A stretch of 6,255 nucleotides of DNA, from positions 1 to 6,255 of the forward strand of contig JAUWVK010000092.1 of NCBI GenBank assembly GCA_030617485.1, given 5' to 3'. Each line of letters begins with the position of its first letter. Position 1 is the stretch's first letter. Under the pieces are notes generated by a model that searched no databases, was not told where the DNA came from, and was given only the letters and a program-made list of their open reading frames with translations. The stretch is from Gammaproteobacteria bacterium (lineage in GTDB: Bacteria; Pseudomonadota; Gammaproteobacteria; SZUA-152). Positions 1-5,288 of the stretch are shown in pieces. The translations under genes and the position numbers were made by a program.

Positions 1-1
1 G

Positions 2-352
2 TTTACGGCGGGGGAATTCAAAAGAACCGTGACCATGTTCGGTGAAAACACCGATGAAGCAAAAGCAAAATTCCGTGAAGAGATAGAAGATATTCACGCA
101 TTGTTTAAAGATTTTATTGTTCAACATCGGCCCGATGTCGACATCGTTAAAGTTTCTACTGGTGAAAGCTGGCCCGGAACACGTGCCCTGGAAAAGAATT
201 TGGTCGATGAGTTAAAAACCAGTGATGACTATTTGCTAGAAAGTAGTAAGGATGCCGATATTTATGAAGTCAAGTATGTGAGTAAGAAGTCCTTGAGTGA
301 AAGAATAGGCTTCCAAATGCAGCGACTGGTCGATAAATTCCAGTATGGCTAA
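2..352 (+). CDS. sohB: Probable protease SohB, S49 peptidase family (C-terminal part, 5' end outside window)
   Basis: The first 116 codons in this frame are the C-terminal third of a SohB-like inner-membrane serine peptidase of the SppA/S49 family, which use a Ser-Lys dyad on the periplasmic side. The segment starts FTAGEFKRTVTMFGENT and runs through KFREEIEDIH.LFKDF, a stretch I recognise from E. coli SohB (TAGQYKRTLTLLGENT, KFREELNETHQLFKDF). By that remembered alignment the Lys at bases 20-22 is the catalytic general base; the Ser nucleophile lies upstream, outside the window. The ATG at base 35 is internal, because matching sequence continues to the window edge. The protein ends LVDKFQYG, shorter than the E. 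coli tail. The stop is TAA at 350-352. No clear terminator follows. The natural substrate is not known to me. Confidence 0.93.
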   Translation, partial: FTAGEFKRTVTMFGENTDEAKAKFREEIEDIHALFKDFIVQHRPDVDIVKVSTGESWPGTRALEKNLVDELKTSDDYLLESSKDADIYEVKYVSKKSLSERIGFQMQRLVDKFQYG

Positions 353-500
353 TTTCTTTAATCTGCTGACGATTTGATTTCAGCTGGTTTAATACAATCG
401 GGCTCATCGTGTGAAGGATCATTCATAAGCCGGCTTACCGGATAAGCTTTCATTGCTGTGGTGGGATAGGGGTTCAGTAGTGAAGCGAGCTCGCAAAACC

Positions 501-668
501 GGGTCAGAGAGAATAAAACAGAGTCAGAGAGCACCCCAGGAGTACGATGTTCAGGATGAACAAGTGTCGTGAGTACATGGATGTACAGGAACGACTTTCC
601 TCACGTTGTTTATCAACAACGTTCAGGGCACTATGTTTCTAATATTAGAGAATATTGCTCTCTGACCC
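501..668. repeat. Putative MITE/REP-like composite element with 11-bp inverted ends
   Basis: GGGTCAGAGAG at 501-511 is exactly repeated in inverted orientation as CTCTCTGACCC at 658-668. A third, near-identical copy in direct orientation (AGTCAGAGAGCA) lies at 522-533, so the left end looks nested. The interior is full of short perfect hairpins: TGTTCA-GGA-TGAACA (548-562), GTACAT-GG-ATGTAC (573-586), GTTGTT-TATC-AACAAC (605-620) and AATATT-AGAG-AATATT (641-656). Ends of the GGGGTCAGAG...CTCTGACCCC type are common at dispersed non-autonomous repeats of gammaproteobacteria, often near IS200-like REP-associated transposases; that association is from general knowledge. No transposase is present here. 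The element type is inferred, and copy number in the genome was not examined. Confidence 0.55.
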
Positions 669-691
669 CAATTAATTCGCCAATTAATTCC
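668..691. repeat. 12-bp tandem duplication at the element's right edge
   Basis: CCAATTAATTC occurs at 668-678 and again at 680-690, separated by one base, giving a 12-bp period. The first copy begins inside the inverted terminus of the composite element. AATTAATT is itself palindromic. This could be a slippage duplication or a trace of insertion at an A/T-rich target. It lies shortly upstream of the start region of the BrkB-like gene. Confidence 0.7.
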
Positions 692-736
692 ATGGTGAGA
701 CATTAATCAATTTCGTTGTTTCTGGTATCACACCTT

Positions 737-1621
737 ATGTCGGCATTGATCGCTCGTACTCAAGGATATTTGCGGTGGTTGGTTCACTTCATAAGCCTTG
801 TTGTATCCGGTTTTCGTAGAAATCAGGGTTTTCTGCTTTCGGGTGCGGTGGCGTATTACTCGCTGCTATCTATTGTGCCAATGTTTGCTGTTGTCTTAGT
901 GGTGCTCTCTCAGCTGGTCGATCCACATGAGTTATTGGAAACGACGCGTGCTTACCTGGAATTGGTGGCACCCGGCAAGTCGGTGGAATTAATCCGGCAG
1001 ATTGAAAAATTTCTAGTGAACTGGAAGGTGATTGGTGCGGTGGGTTTGCTGATCTTATTGTTTTTCAGTTCGCTGGCATTCACGTCTCTGGAAAATGCCA
1101 TGTCGGTGATATTTCATCACCGCGTAGCGATACGGCGGCGCCATTTTCTTGTTTCGGCCATCATTCCCTATATCTATATTTTGTTGCTAGCGATTGGATT
1201 GTTTGTCGTGACTACATTAAGCGCAGCACTGAATGCGGCTGATAACAGGTTTTATACCGTATTTGGAAATACCTGGTCTCTCGATCAGGCGACAACCATG
1301 GTTATTTATTTGCTTGGAATTATCGGGGAGCTGCTTTTGCTCACTTCGTTATACCTCGTTATGCCTGTTGGTCGCCTGGTGTTTCGGCATGCACTCATTG
1401 GTGGCCTGACGGCCACCATATTGTGGGAATTAACTCGCCATTTCCTGGTGTGGTATTTCTCCACCCTTTCTTTAGTGAATGTAATCTATGGTTCATTTGC
1501 GTCTGCCATAGTCATCCTGCTCAGTTTTGAAGTTGCAGCAGTAATATTGCTGCTTGGTGCACAAGTCATCGCCGTTTATGAGCAGGGGAATACATATAAA
1601 AAAGCTGGATTACAGACATAA
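737..1621 (+). CDS. YihY/virulence factor BrkB family integral membrane protein
   Basis: From the ATG at 737 this encodes 294 residues, close to the roughly 290 of E. coli YihY. It shows the family hallmark GAVAYYSLLSIVP in the first membrane segment, then about five further hydrophobic segments, including one around VIGAVGLLILLFFSSLAF, one around VIYLLGIIGELLLLTSLYLVMP and a C-terminal pair ending LLGAQVIAVYEQ. The family was once proposed to be ribonuclease BN, which proved wrong, and to aid serum resistance in Bordetella; the molecular role is unknown to me. Start choice is uncertain: the frame opens after a TAA at 704-706, a TTG at 716 would add seven residues, and the only purine-rich GGTGAG (694-699) is too far from either for a typical Shine-Dalgarno site. 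The first ATG is preferred by default. Confidence 0.9.
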   Translation: MSALIARTQGYLRWLVHFISLVVSGFRRNQGFLLSGAVAYYSLLSIVPMFAVVLVVLSQLVDPHELLETTRAYLELVAPGKSVELIRQIEKFLVNWKVIGAVGLLILLFFSSLAFTSLENAMSVIFHHRVAIRRRHFLVSAIIPYIYILLLAIGLFVVTTLSAALNAADNRFYTVFGNTWSLDQATTMVIYLLGIIGELLLLTSLYLVMPVGRLVFRHALIGGLTATILWELTRHFLVWYFSTLSLVNVIYGSFASAIVILLSFEVAAVILLLGAQVIAVYEQGNTYKKAGLQT

Positions 1622-1788
1622 AACAAAAGAGGCTGCTCGTAAATCAGCTCTTAACGGGCATCAGCCCCATAACATCGATTATTATAATAAACACAATTAA
1701 GAGGTGACGATCCGCGGTGTGATTTTGCAGAGACCTTGATCAAAACCTATCTAGTAGCTAAAACCCATCTACCTATGCGGAAAGCAGT

Positions 1789-1794
1789 TATACT
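1789..1794 (+). promoter_or_regulatory. Possible -10 box for the two-component operon
   Basis: TATACT matches five of six bases of the sigma-70 -10 consensus and lies about 95 bases before the regulator start. No good -35 hexamer is found at 16-18 bases upstream, so the promoter would be weak or activator-dependent. A 13-bp inverted repeat, TTATG-ATG-CATAA (1841-1853), lies downstream in the would-be leader. Transcription was not measured. Confidence 0.3.
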
Positions 1795-1842
1795 GTTATT
1801 AGGTGAACGTGTCCGGGAAAAAGTGGGAAGTACGGGGCATTT

Positions 1843-1890
1843 ATGATGCATAAGCACTTAAACAGAATGATCGTCGGTAGCCGCCGATGA
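1843..1890 (+). CDS. Possible 15-codon leader peptide overlapping the regulator start
   Basis: A short ORF, MMHKHLNRMIVGSRR, starts at ATG 1843 (second ATG at 1846) and ends at TGA 1888-1890, overlapping the regulator ATG (1887-1889) as ATGA, the same arrangement as between regulator and kinase. GGGG at 1834-1837 sits 5-8 bases upstream as a modest ribosome-binding candidate. The peptide is basic and histidine-containing, with no recognised family. The regulator itself has only a weak site of its own (GGTAG, 1876-1880), so coupled translation from this ORF would make sense. A chance ORF of 15 codons is quite possible. Confidence 0.25.
   Translation: MMHKHLNRMIVGSRR
1870..1888 (+). promoter_or_regulatory. 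Hairpin enclosing the regulator's start codon
   Basis: ATCG (1870-1873) pairs with CGAT (1885-1888) and CGG (1875-1877) pairs with CCG (1881-1883), with one T/C mismatch and a TAG loop. In RNA the first two bases of the AUG are in the stem, and the weak GGUAG ribosome-binding sequence is partly in stem and loop. This could limit initiation unless ribosomes arriving on the upstream mini-ORF open it. The pairing is visible in the sequence; the role is inferred. Confidence 0.35.
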
Positions 1891-2540
1891 GACTGTTACT
1901 CGCCGAAGACAATGAAGCCCTCGGCAAGGGCCTTTATGCGGGGCTGTCCGAGGCTGGCTACGCCGTGGACTGGGTGAAGGATGGTGATACGGCGCTCTCG
2001 GCCATTTTCTCCGAGGAGTATGACGTCATTACCCTCGACATCGGCCTGCCCAAAAAATCCGGCCTGGAGGTGCTGGCCGAGATACGCAGCCGGGAAAAAG
2101 AAGTGCCGGTGCTGATTCTCACCGCCCGGGATACGGTAAGCGATAAGATCCTGGGGTTGGAAAGCGGGGCCGATGACTACCTGGTAAAACCCTTTGACCT
2201 GAACGAACTGGTGGCCCGCCTCAGTGCCATCATCCGGCGCAGTAAGGGCCGCGCCTCGGCGAAAATTACCTACCAGGATATTGTGCTCGACCCCAGCGCA
2301 CATTTGCTAACCCAGGGCGGGAAGCCTGTCGAGTTGTCACCACGCGCGTTTGAAATCCTGAAAACGATGATGGAAAATAAGGGCCGCGTGATGTCAAGGA
2401 GTCGCCTGGAAGAAAGCATGTACTCCTGGAAAGACGAAATTGACAGTAACGCCATCGAAGTTTACATCTACCAGATCCGTAAAAAACTGGGCAGCGACCT
2501 GATTAAAACCATTCGCGGCGTTGGGTACATCCTGGGATGA
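1887..2540 (+). CDS. qseB: OmpR/PhoB-family response regulator, QseB-like
   Basis: This 217-residue DNA-binding response regulator has an N-terminal receiver domain (about 1-115) and a C-terminal winged helix-turn-helix domain (about 123-216). The receiver shows the acidic pair E7/D8, phosphoacceptor D51 (VITLDIGLP), T79 (LILTARD) and K101 (YLVKPF). The C-terminus, YSWKDEIDSNAIEV...IRKKLGSDLIKTIRGVGYILG, closely follows the QseB/PmrA/TctD branch. Phosphorylation by the downstream kinase should promote dimer binding to DNA. ATG 1887 is the first in-frame start after a TAG at 1878-1880 and gives the canonical MRLLLAEDN. The coding sequence looks richer in G and C, especially at third positions, than the flanking genes. 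QseB is the best guess; PmrA or TctD function cannot be excluded by sequence alone. Confidence 0.93.
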   Translation: MRLLLAEDNEALGKGLYAGLSEAGYAVDWVKDGDTALSAIFSEEYDVITLDIGLPKKSGLEVLAEIRSREKEVPVLILTARDTVSDKILGLESGADDYLVKPFDLNELVARLSAIIRRSKGRASAKITYQDIVLDPSAHLLTQGGKPVELSPRAFEILKTMMENKGRVMSRSRLEESMYSWKDEIDSNAIEVYIYQIRKKLGSDLIKTIRGVGYILG

Positions 2541-3931
2541 GAAAACCGATATCAATCCGAAAGCGCCTCATTGTCAGCCTGCTGGCCCTGATTGCCTTTA
2601 CTTTTCTGCTGACCATTAGCAAGAACTATGTGGATACTCTCACTGAAATCCAGGACTTGATGGATGCGGAGCTCTCACAATCTGCGCGCGTGCTTTTGAC
2701 ATTAAGTACCCACGAATTGTACGAGCAAATGGCGTTCGTCTCGAAAGAAGGTGAAGACAATGGGGGTGGCGTGGCGACACAGATCCATACCCATGTGCAC
2801 AAGTACGAACAGGAGACCGAGTTCCAAATATGGACCATGGATGGCCACCTGGCCGTTCGCTCGGAAAATATGCCCGAATTATTAATGAGCAACGAACCCG
2901 AAGTTTTTGTTGATCGAGAAATTAATGGTAAACGTTGGCGTGTTTATGCCATCAATAACGAAGAAAAAACCATCCAGGTACAGGTGGCCCAACGACAAAC
3001 CAAACGCAACGAACTCAGCGCCAGTATCTCCCGGCGACTCATCACATCGATGGCACTGGTGTTGCCGGTGCTGGCGATCCTGATTTTTGTCACGGTGGGC
3101 AAGGCATTAAGGCCGTTAAATGAAATTGCCGACGAAATCGCGGATCGACAAAGTGAAAACCTGGAACCGATCAGGGTAGTTAATGCGCCGATCGAAACCC
3201 ACGCCATGATAGCCGCGCTGAATGAGCTGTTTAAGAGGCTCTCAGAAGCGATCGAAAATATCACCTTGTTTACGGCTAACGCTGCACACGAACTCAGAAC
3301 ACCCCTGGCGGTACAGAAAGTTCATGCGCAAATTGCGCTGCAATCAAAAGACGAAGAGACTCGCAACGAAGCGCTTAACGAAATCGTGCATAGTGTTGAA
3401 CGCGCCACGTCATCAGTAGAGCAGTTACTGACACTGTCGAGACTGGATCCCCATGGCGAGCTAAACAAGGACGACTATGTCGATATAGTAAAGGCCATTG
3501 AAAATGTGATGGCGGATTTAGCGCCGACGGCCATCGAAAAGGATATCGATATTAGCCTGAATGCTGCTGGTAAACGAAAAGTGTGCGGGCGTGAAGGTTT
3601 GATCAATATCCTGGTGCGCAACCTGGCCGAAAATGCGATCCGCTATACGCCTGAAGGTGGGAAAATAGAGGTCGATGTCCATGAATCGGACAACAACAAG
3701 ATGGTATTACGTATTGCCGATAATGGCCCGGGTATACCGCCTGAGGAACGGGAGCAGGTCTTCGAACGATTTTATCGTTCACAGGATAGCGATCAATTTG
3801 GCACCGGGCTCGGATTGGCCATGGTGAAACGGATCATCGAAATCCACCACGCCGACATTCAACTGAGTGATTCCCCACTGGGCGGCCTCCAGGTGGAAGT
3901 CTCGTTCAGGCTGGCCGAAAAACCCCAATAA
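2537..3931 (+). CDS. qseC: Sensor histidine kinase, QseC-like
   Basis: This 464-residue inner-membrane kinase starts inside the regulator's stop (ATGA), indicating co-translation. Order: membrane segment about 11-28, periplasmic sensor about 29-166, membrane segment about 168-188, HAMP from about 189 (ALRPL at 190-194), dimerisation domain with the H box NAAHELRTPL (phosphorylated H251), then the ATPase domain with N box NLAENAIRYTP (N366), G1 DNGPGIP (395-401), F box ERFYR (410-414) and G2 GTGLGL (422-427). All catalytic motifs are intact. Sensor pieces such as EFQIWTMDGHLAV and WRVYAINNEEKTIQVQVAQ resemble the QseC-type sensor domain (2CSK_N). The sensor carries His84, His86 and His88 (IHTHVHK), a possible metal-binding cluster. 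The signal is not determined; QseC is known for adrenergic/autoinducer-3 sensing in enterics, which need not apply here. Confidence 0.93.
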   Translation: MRKPISIRKRLIVSLLALIAFTFLLTISKNYVDTLTEIQDLMDAELSQSARVLLTLSTHELYEQMAFVSKEGEDNGGGVATQIHTHVHKYEQETEFQIWTMDGHLAVRSENMPELLMSNEPEVFVDREINGKRWRVYAINNEEKTIQVQVAQRQTKRNELSASISRRLITSMALVLPVLAILIFVTVGKALRPLNEIADEIADRQSENLEPIRVVNAPIETHAMIAALNELFKRLSEAIENITLFTANAAHELRTPLAVQKVHAQIALQSKDEETRNEALNEIVHSVERATSSVEQLLTLSRLDPHGELNKDDYVDIVKAIENVMADLAPTAIEKDIDISLNAAGKRKVCGREGLINILVRNLAENAIRYTPEGGKIEVDVHESDNNKMVLRIADNGPGIPPEEREQVFERFYRSQDSDQFGTGLGLAMVKRIIEIHHADIQLSDSPLGGLQVEVSFRLAEKPQ

Positions 3932-3978
3932 GTTATCCTCATAAGCCCTTCACCAAAAACTGCTTTATTCAGATTTTC

Positions 3979-4005
3979 CTTAAGCATCCACCCGGTTTTC
4001 TTAAG
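3979..4005. promoter_or_regulatory. Paired CTTAAG boxes, candidate regulator-binding site
   Basis: CTTAAG occurs at 3979-3984 and 4000-4005, 21 bases apart or two helical turns, each preceded by a T-rich run (TTTTC). PmrA-type regulators of the OmpR family bind YTTAAK direct repeats, normally 11 bases apart, so the motif is suggestive but the spacing is not canonical. The pair lies just after the kinase gene and upstream of the first small secreted protein gene. Confidence 0.35.
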
Positions 4006-4013
4006 ATAACCGC

Positions 4014-4053
4014 GATTCCACGCTAACGGATAACGCGGAATCCTGATTTTTTT
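4014..4053 (+). terminator. Weak candidate terminator after the two-component operon
   Basis: GATTCC (4014-4019) pairs with GGAATC (4037-4042) across a 17-base loop and is followed closely by seven T residues (4047-4053). The stem is short and the loop long, so termination would be inefficient at best. No better candidate separates the kinase gene from the secreted-protein gene. Confidence 0.3.
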
Positions 4054-4096
4054 CTGATTTTTCATCTACTTACGGCTTTATAATAAAAGGCAAAGC

Positions 4097-4151
4097 CTTA
4101 AGCGTTTATTCATATAACGCTCAGAATCAATTCATGTTGTGTCCCTATACT
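4097..4151 (+). promoter_or_regulatory. Candidate promoter region of the first small secreted protein gene
   Basis: A third CTTAAG lies at 4097-4102 and a TATACT -10-like box at 4146-4151, the same -10 hexamer seen ahead of the regulator. No recognisable -35 hexamer lies at the usual distance, which would fit an activator-dependent promoter with the CTTAAG centred near -58. A second -10-like TATAAT is present at 4079-4084, also without a good -35. The start point is not known. Confidence 0.3.
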
Positions 4152-4164
4152 TTCGCCCAAGCAA

Positions 4165-4184
4165 ATGAAATGAGATGAGATGAA
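4165..4184. repeat. Four tandem ATGAR pentamers
   Basis: ATGAA, ATGAG, ATGAG and ATGAA follow one another without spacing. They lie in the probable 5' untranslated region of the next gene, about 40 bases before its start. The unit is not a multiple of three, so it could vary by slippage without touching a coding sequence. It may simply be low-complexity sequence. Confidence 0.5.
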
Positions 4185-4224
4185 CAGATTAACGAATCGA
4201 CAACTTTAGAAAAGGACACATATT

Positions 4225-4611
4225 ATGAAAAAGAGTACACAAATTATTTTATCACTTGGACTGGCATTAGGATTAATCAGCACCAGTTTTGCTGGCGTAT
4301 CCGGTAAAAATGTCCAGCAATACCGCTCGATGGTGTCTGCAGATACTGTCCTGAACTACAGCAAGGTTTTACTGGATCGTTCTACGGTCGCACAGAAACT
4401 GAAGTTCAGCGACGATTTTTCTGACAGGGCGCGTTATAACGAAGCAACGGGAATCCTCGAAGAAGCAAACAAGGCTTTTCAGGCTGGTAACGATACAGAA
4501 GCCAAGAAGCTGGCAATCGAGTCCATCCGCGTAATCGCACGTTCTGTACCACGCTACTACTCCCGGATGGATCAAAATAAGCAGATCCAGGTTGCTAAAA
4601 ATAGCGAGTAA
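4225..4611 (+). CDS. Small exported protein of unknown function (128 aa)
   Basis: I do not recognise the family. The ATG is well supported by AAAAGGA eight bases upstream. The N-terminus is a classic Sec signal peptide: KK, a hydrophobic core IILSLGLALGLIS, and a likely cut after A23 (SFA/G). The mature protein of about 105 residues is polar and predicted by eye to be helical. Residues around 71-105 (ARYNEATGILEEANKAFQAG, then NDTEAKKLAIESIRVIAR) have the small/large hydrophobic spacing of a TPR-like helical hairpin, but this is one repeat at most. There is no cysteine, so it is not a lipoprotein. It is likely periplasmic or secreted. It follows the QseBC-like operon in the same orientation but has its own plausible promoter region and terminator, suggesting a separate and possibly regulated transcript. 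Confidence 0.8.
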   Translation: MKKSTQIILSLGLALGLISTSFAGVSGKNVQQYRSMVSADTVLNYSKVLLDRSTVAQKLKFSDDFSDRARYNEATGILEEANKAFQAGNDTEAKKLAIESIRVIARSVPRYYSRMDQNKQIQVAKNSE

Positions 4612-4621
4612 CAACTACGTC

Positions 4622-4674
4622 CCGAAATCGGTCATCATTTATTTAAAGTGATGACCGATTATTTCGGATTTTCA
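4622..4674 (+). terminator. Hairpin terminator after the first small exported protein
   Basis: CCGAAA and TCGGTCATCA (4622-4637) pair with TGATGACCGA (4649-4658) and TTTCGG (4662-4667), a 16-bp stem interrupted only by a 3-base TTA bulge, followed by ATTTTCATT. The T-tract is modest but the stem is long. It begins about ten bases after the stop codon and separates the two small exported protein genes into different transcripts. Confidence 0.75.
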
Positions 4675-4695
4675 TTACCCATACTATGAATATCG

Positions 4696-4731
4696 AGTCA
4701 GAGACTGACTAGTAATTTTTAACGATATAAA
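4696..4731 (+). promoter_or_regulatory. Candidate promoter with 15-bp palindrome for the second small exported protein
   Basis: TATAAA at 4726-4731 could serve as -10 box. CTGACT at 4705-4710 matches TTGACA at four positions, but the spacer is a short 15 bases. CTGACT forms the right arm of a perfect palindrome, AGTCAG-AGA-CTGACT (4696-4710), so a dimeric repressor bound there would cover the -35. The untranslated leader would be only about 15 bases. Confidence 0.35.
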
Positions 4732-4752
4732 TTGCAAACAGGTGGCAAGACG

Positions 4753-5145
4753 ATGAAGACACTATTATCAATAGTTTTATCAATAGGTTTTGGCCTGGGT
4801 ATTATCTCAAGCGTATCGGCATCAGATAACCAGGAAGCTTATGGCGTTGTAGAAAAATTCGGCTCTCAGGTTGTACAGAAACAATCACTACTTCAAAAAG
4901 AGGTTTTAGAGGCATTAGTAGAACCTTACCTCGAGCAGATAGAAAATCGATCTACGAGAGAGGGTGAACAGGAACATCTGAACGTATGGATCGTTGCCGA
5001 TGATGGCAAAGGCTACAAAGTATTCTTTGATCAGAATACACAGAAATTTGGTCTGGTAAAATATGTGAAAGGCAGTACGCCCTTTACGTCAGATACACTT
5101 CACGTACGGAATGAACTGACAAAGCTATTTCTGGCTCGTATATAA
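4753..5145 (+). CDS. Small exported protein of unknown function (130 aa)
   Basis: I do not recognise the family. ATG 4753 is chosen because AGGTGG lies seven bases upstream and it begins a typical Sec signal peptide, MKTLLSIVLSIGFGLGII with a likely cut after A23 (VSA/S); a TTG at 4732 would only add seven unneeded residues. The mature part of about 107 residues has a helical, Glu/Gln-rich first half (VVQKQSLLQKEVLEALVEPY) and a second half that looks like beta strands (LNVWIVADDGKGYKVFFD, KFGLVKYVKG). There is no cysteine and no second membrane segment, so it should be soluble in the periplasm or outside. Its signal peptide aligns without gaps to that of the preceding gene, with 11 of 23 residues identical, but the mature parts show no obvious similarity by eye. 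Its own promoter and terminator suggest monocistronic expression. Confidence 0.8.
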   Translation: MKTLLSIVLSIGFGLGIISSVSASDNQEAYGVVEKFGSQVVQKQSLLQKEVLEALVEPYLEQIENRSTREGEQEHLNVWIVADDGKGYKVFFDQNTQKFGLVKYVKGSTPFTSDTLHVRNELTKLFLARI

Positions 5146-5199
5146 GTTTTTAGTTGTCTGGTTATCAAAACCCTGATCCATACGTAAAGTATAGAATAG

Positions 5200-5233
5200 A
5201 CAGCCCCTACCTTTGGTCGGGGCTGTTTGTTTT
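5200..5233 (+). terminator. Strong Rho-independent terminator
   Basis: ACAGCCCC (5200-5207) pairs with GGGGCTGT (5219-5226), and inside it ACC-TTT-GGT extends the stem after one T/C mismatch. The hairpin is followed directly by TTGTTTT. It ends the transcript of the second small exported protein about 55 bases after its stop codon. Confidence 0.92.
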
Positions 5234-5271
5234 GGAACCGGGTAATTTTGATCATGGATGATATACAGTTA

Positions 5272-5288
5272 AAGGGGTCAGACCCCTT
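5272..5288. repeat. GGGGTCAGACCCC palindrome, possible solo repeat remnant
   Basis: AAGGGGT-CAG-ACCCCTT is a perfect 7-bp inverted repeat flanked on the right by AATTA. Its arms match the ends of the composite element at 501-668 (GGGTCAG and CTGACCCC followed by AATTAATT). It looks like the two outer ends of such an element joined without an interior. It may also act as a weak hairpin in RNA. Confidence 0.55.

Larger units (their letters stand above)
353..736. other. Long intergenic region between sohB and the BrkB-like gene
   Basis: This gap of nearly 400 bases carries no credible ORF. It holds two perfect 10-bp palindromes, AAGCCGGCTT (427-436) and GCGAGCTCGC (485-494), then the composite repeat element at about 501-691. 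The sohB transcript shows no strong hairpin plus T-tract here. No convincing promoter for the downstream gene is visible in the short space between the element and its start, so that gene may be transcribed from within or across the element. Confidence 0.6.

Noticed and set aside
1627..1667. Possible terminators after the BrkB-like gene (AAGA-GCTG/CAGC-TCTT and GGGC-ATCA-GCCC)
   Set aside because: The first stem has a bulge, the second is only 4 bp, and neither is followed by a T-tract, so neither is listed as a feature.
1896..2303. 135-codon open frame on the minus strand opposite the regulator gene
   Set aside because: It lies wholly antisense to a response regulator with all its conserved motifs; its composition reflects the GC-rich codon pattern of the real gene and it shows no recognisable family.
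2626..3264. Two open frames on the minus strand within the kinase gene
   Set aside because: Both are antisense to a complete histidine kinase and are rich in Ser and Cys as expected of shadow frames.
3859..4065. 68-codon minus-strand frame at the end of the kinase gene and into the intergenic region
   Set aside because: It has no plausible ribosome-binding site or recognisable domain and overlaps the conserved C-terminus of the kinase.
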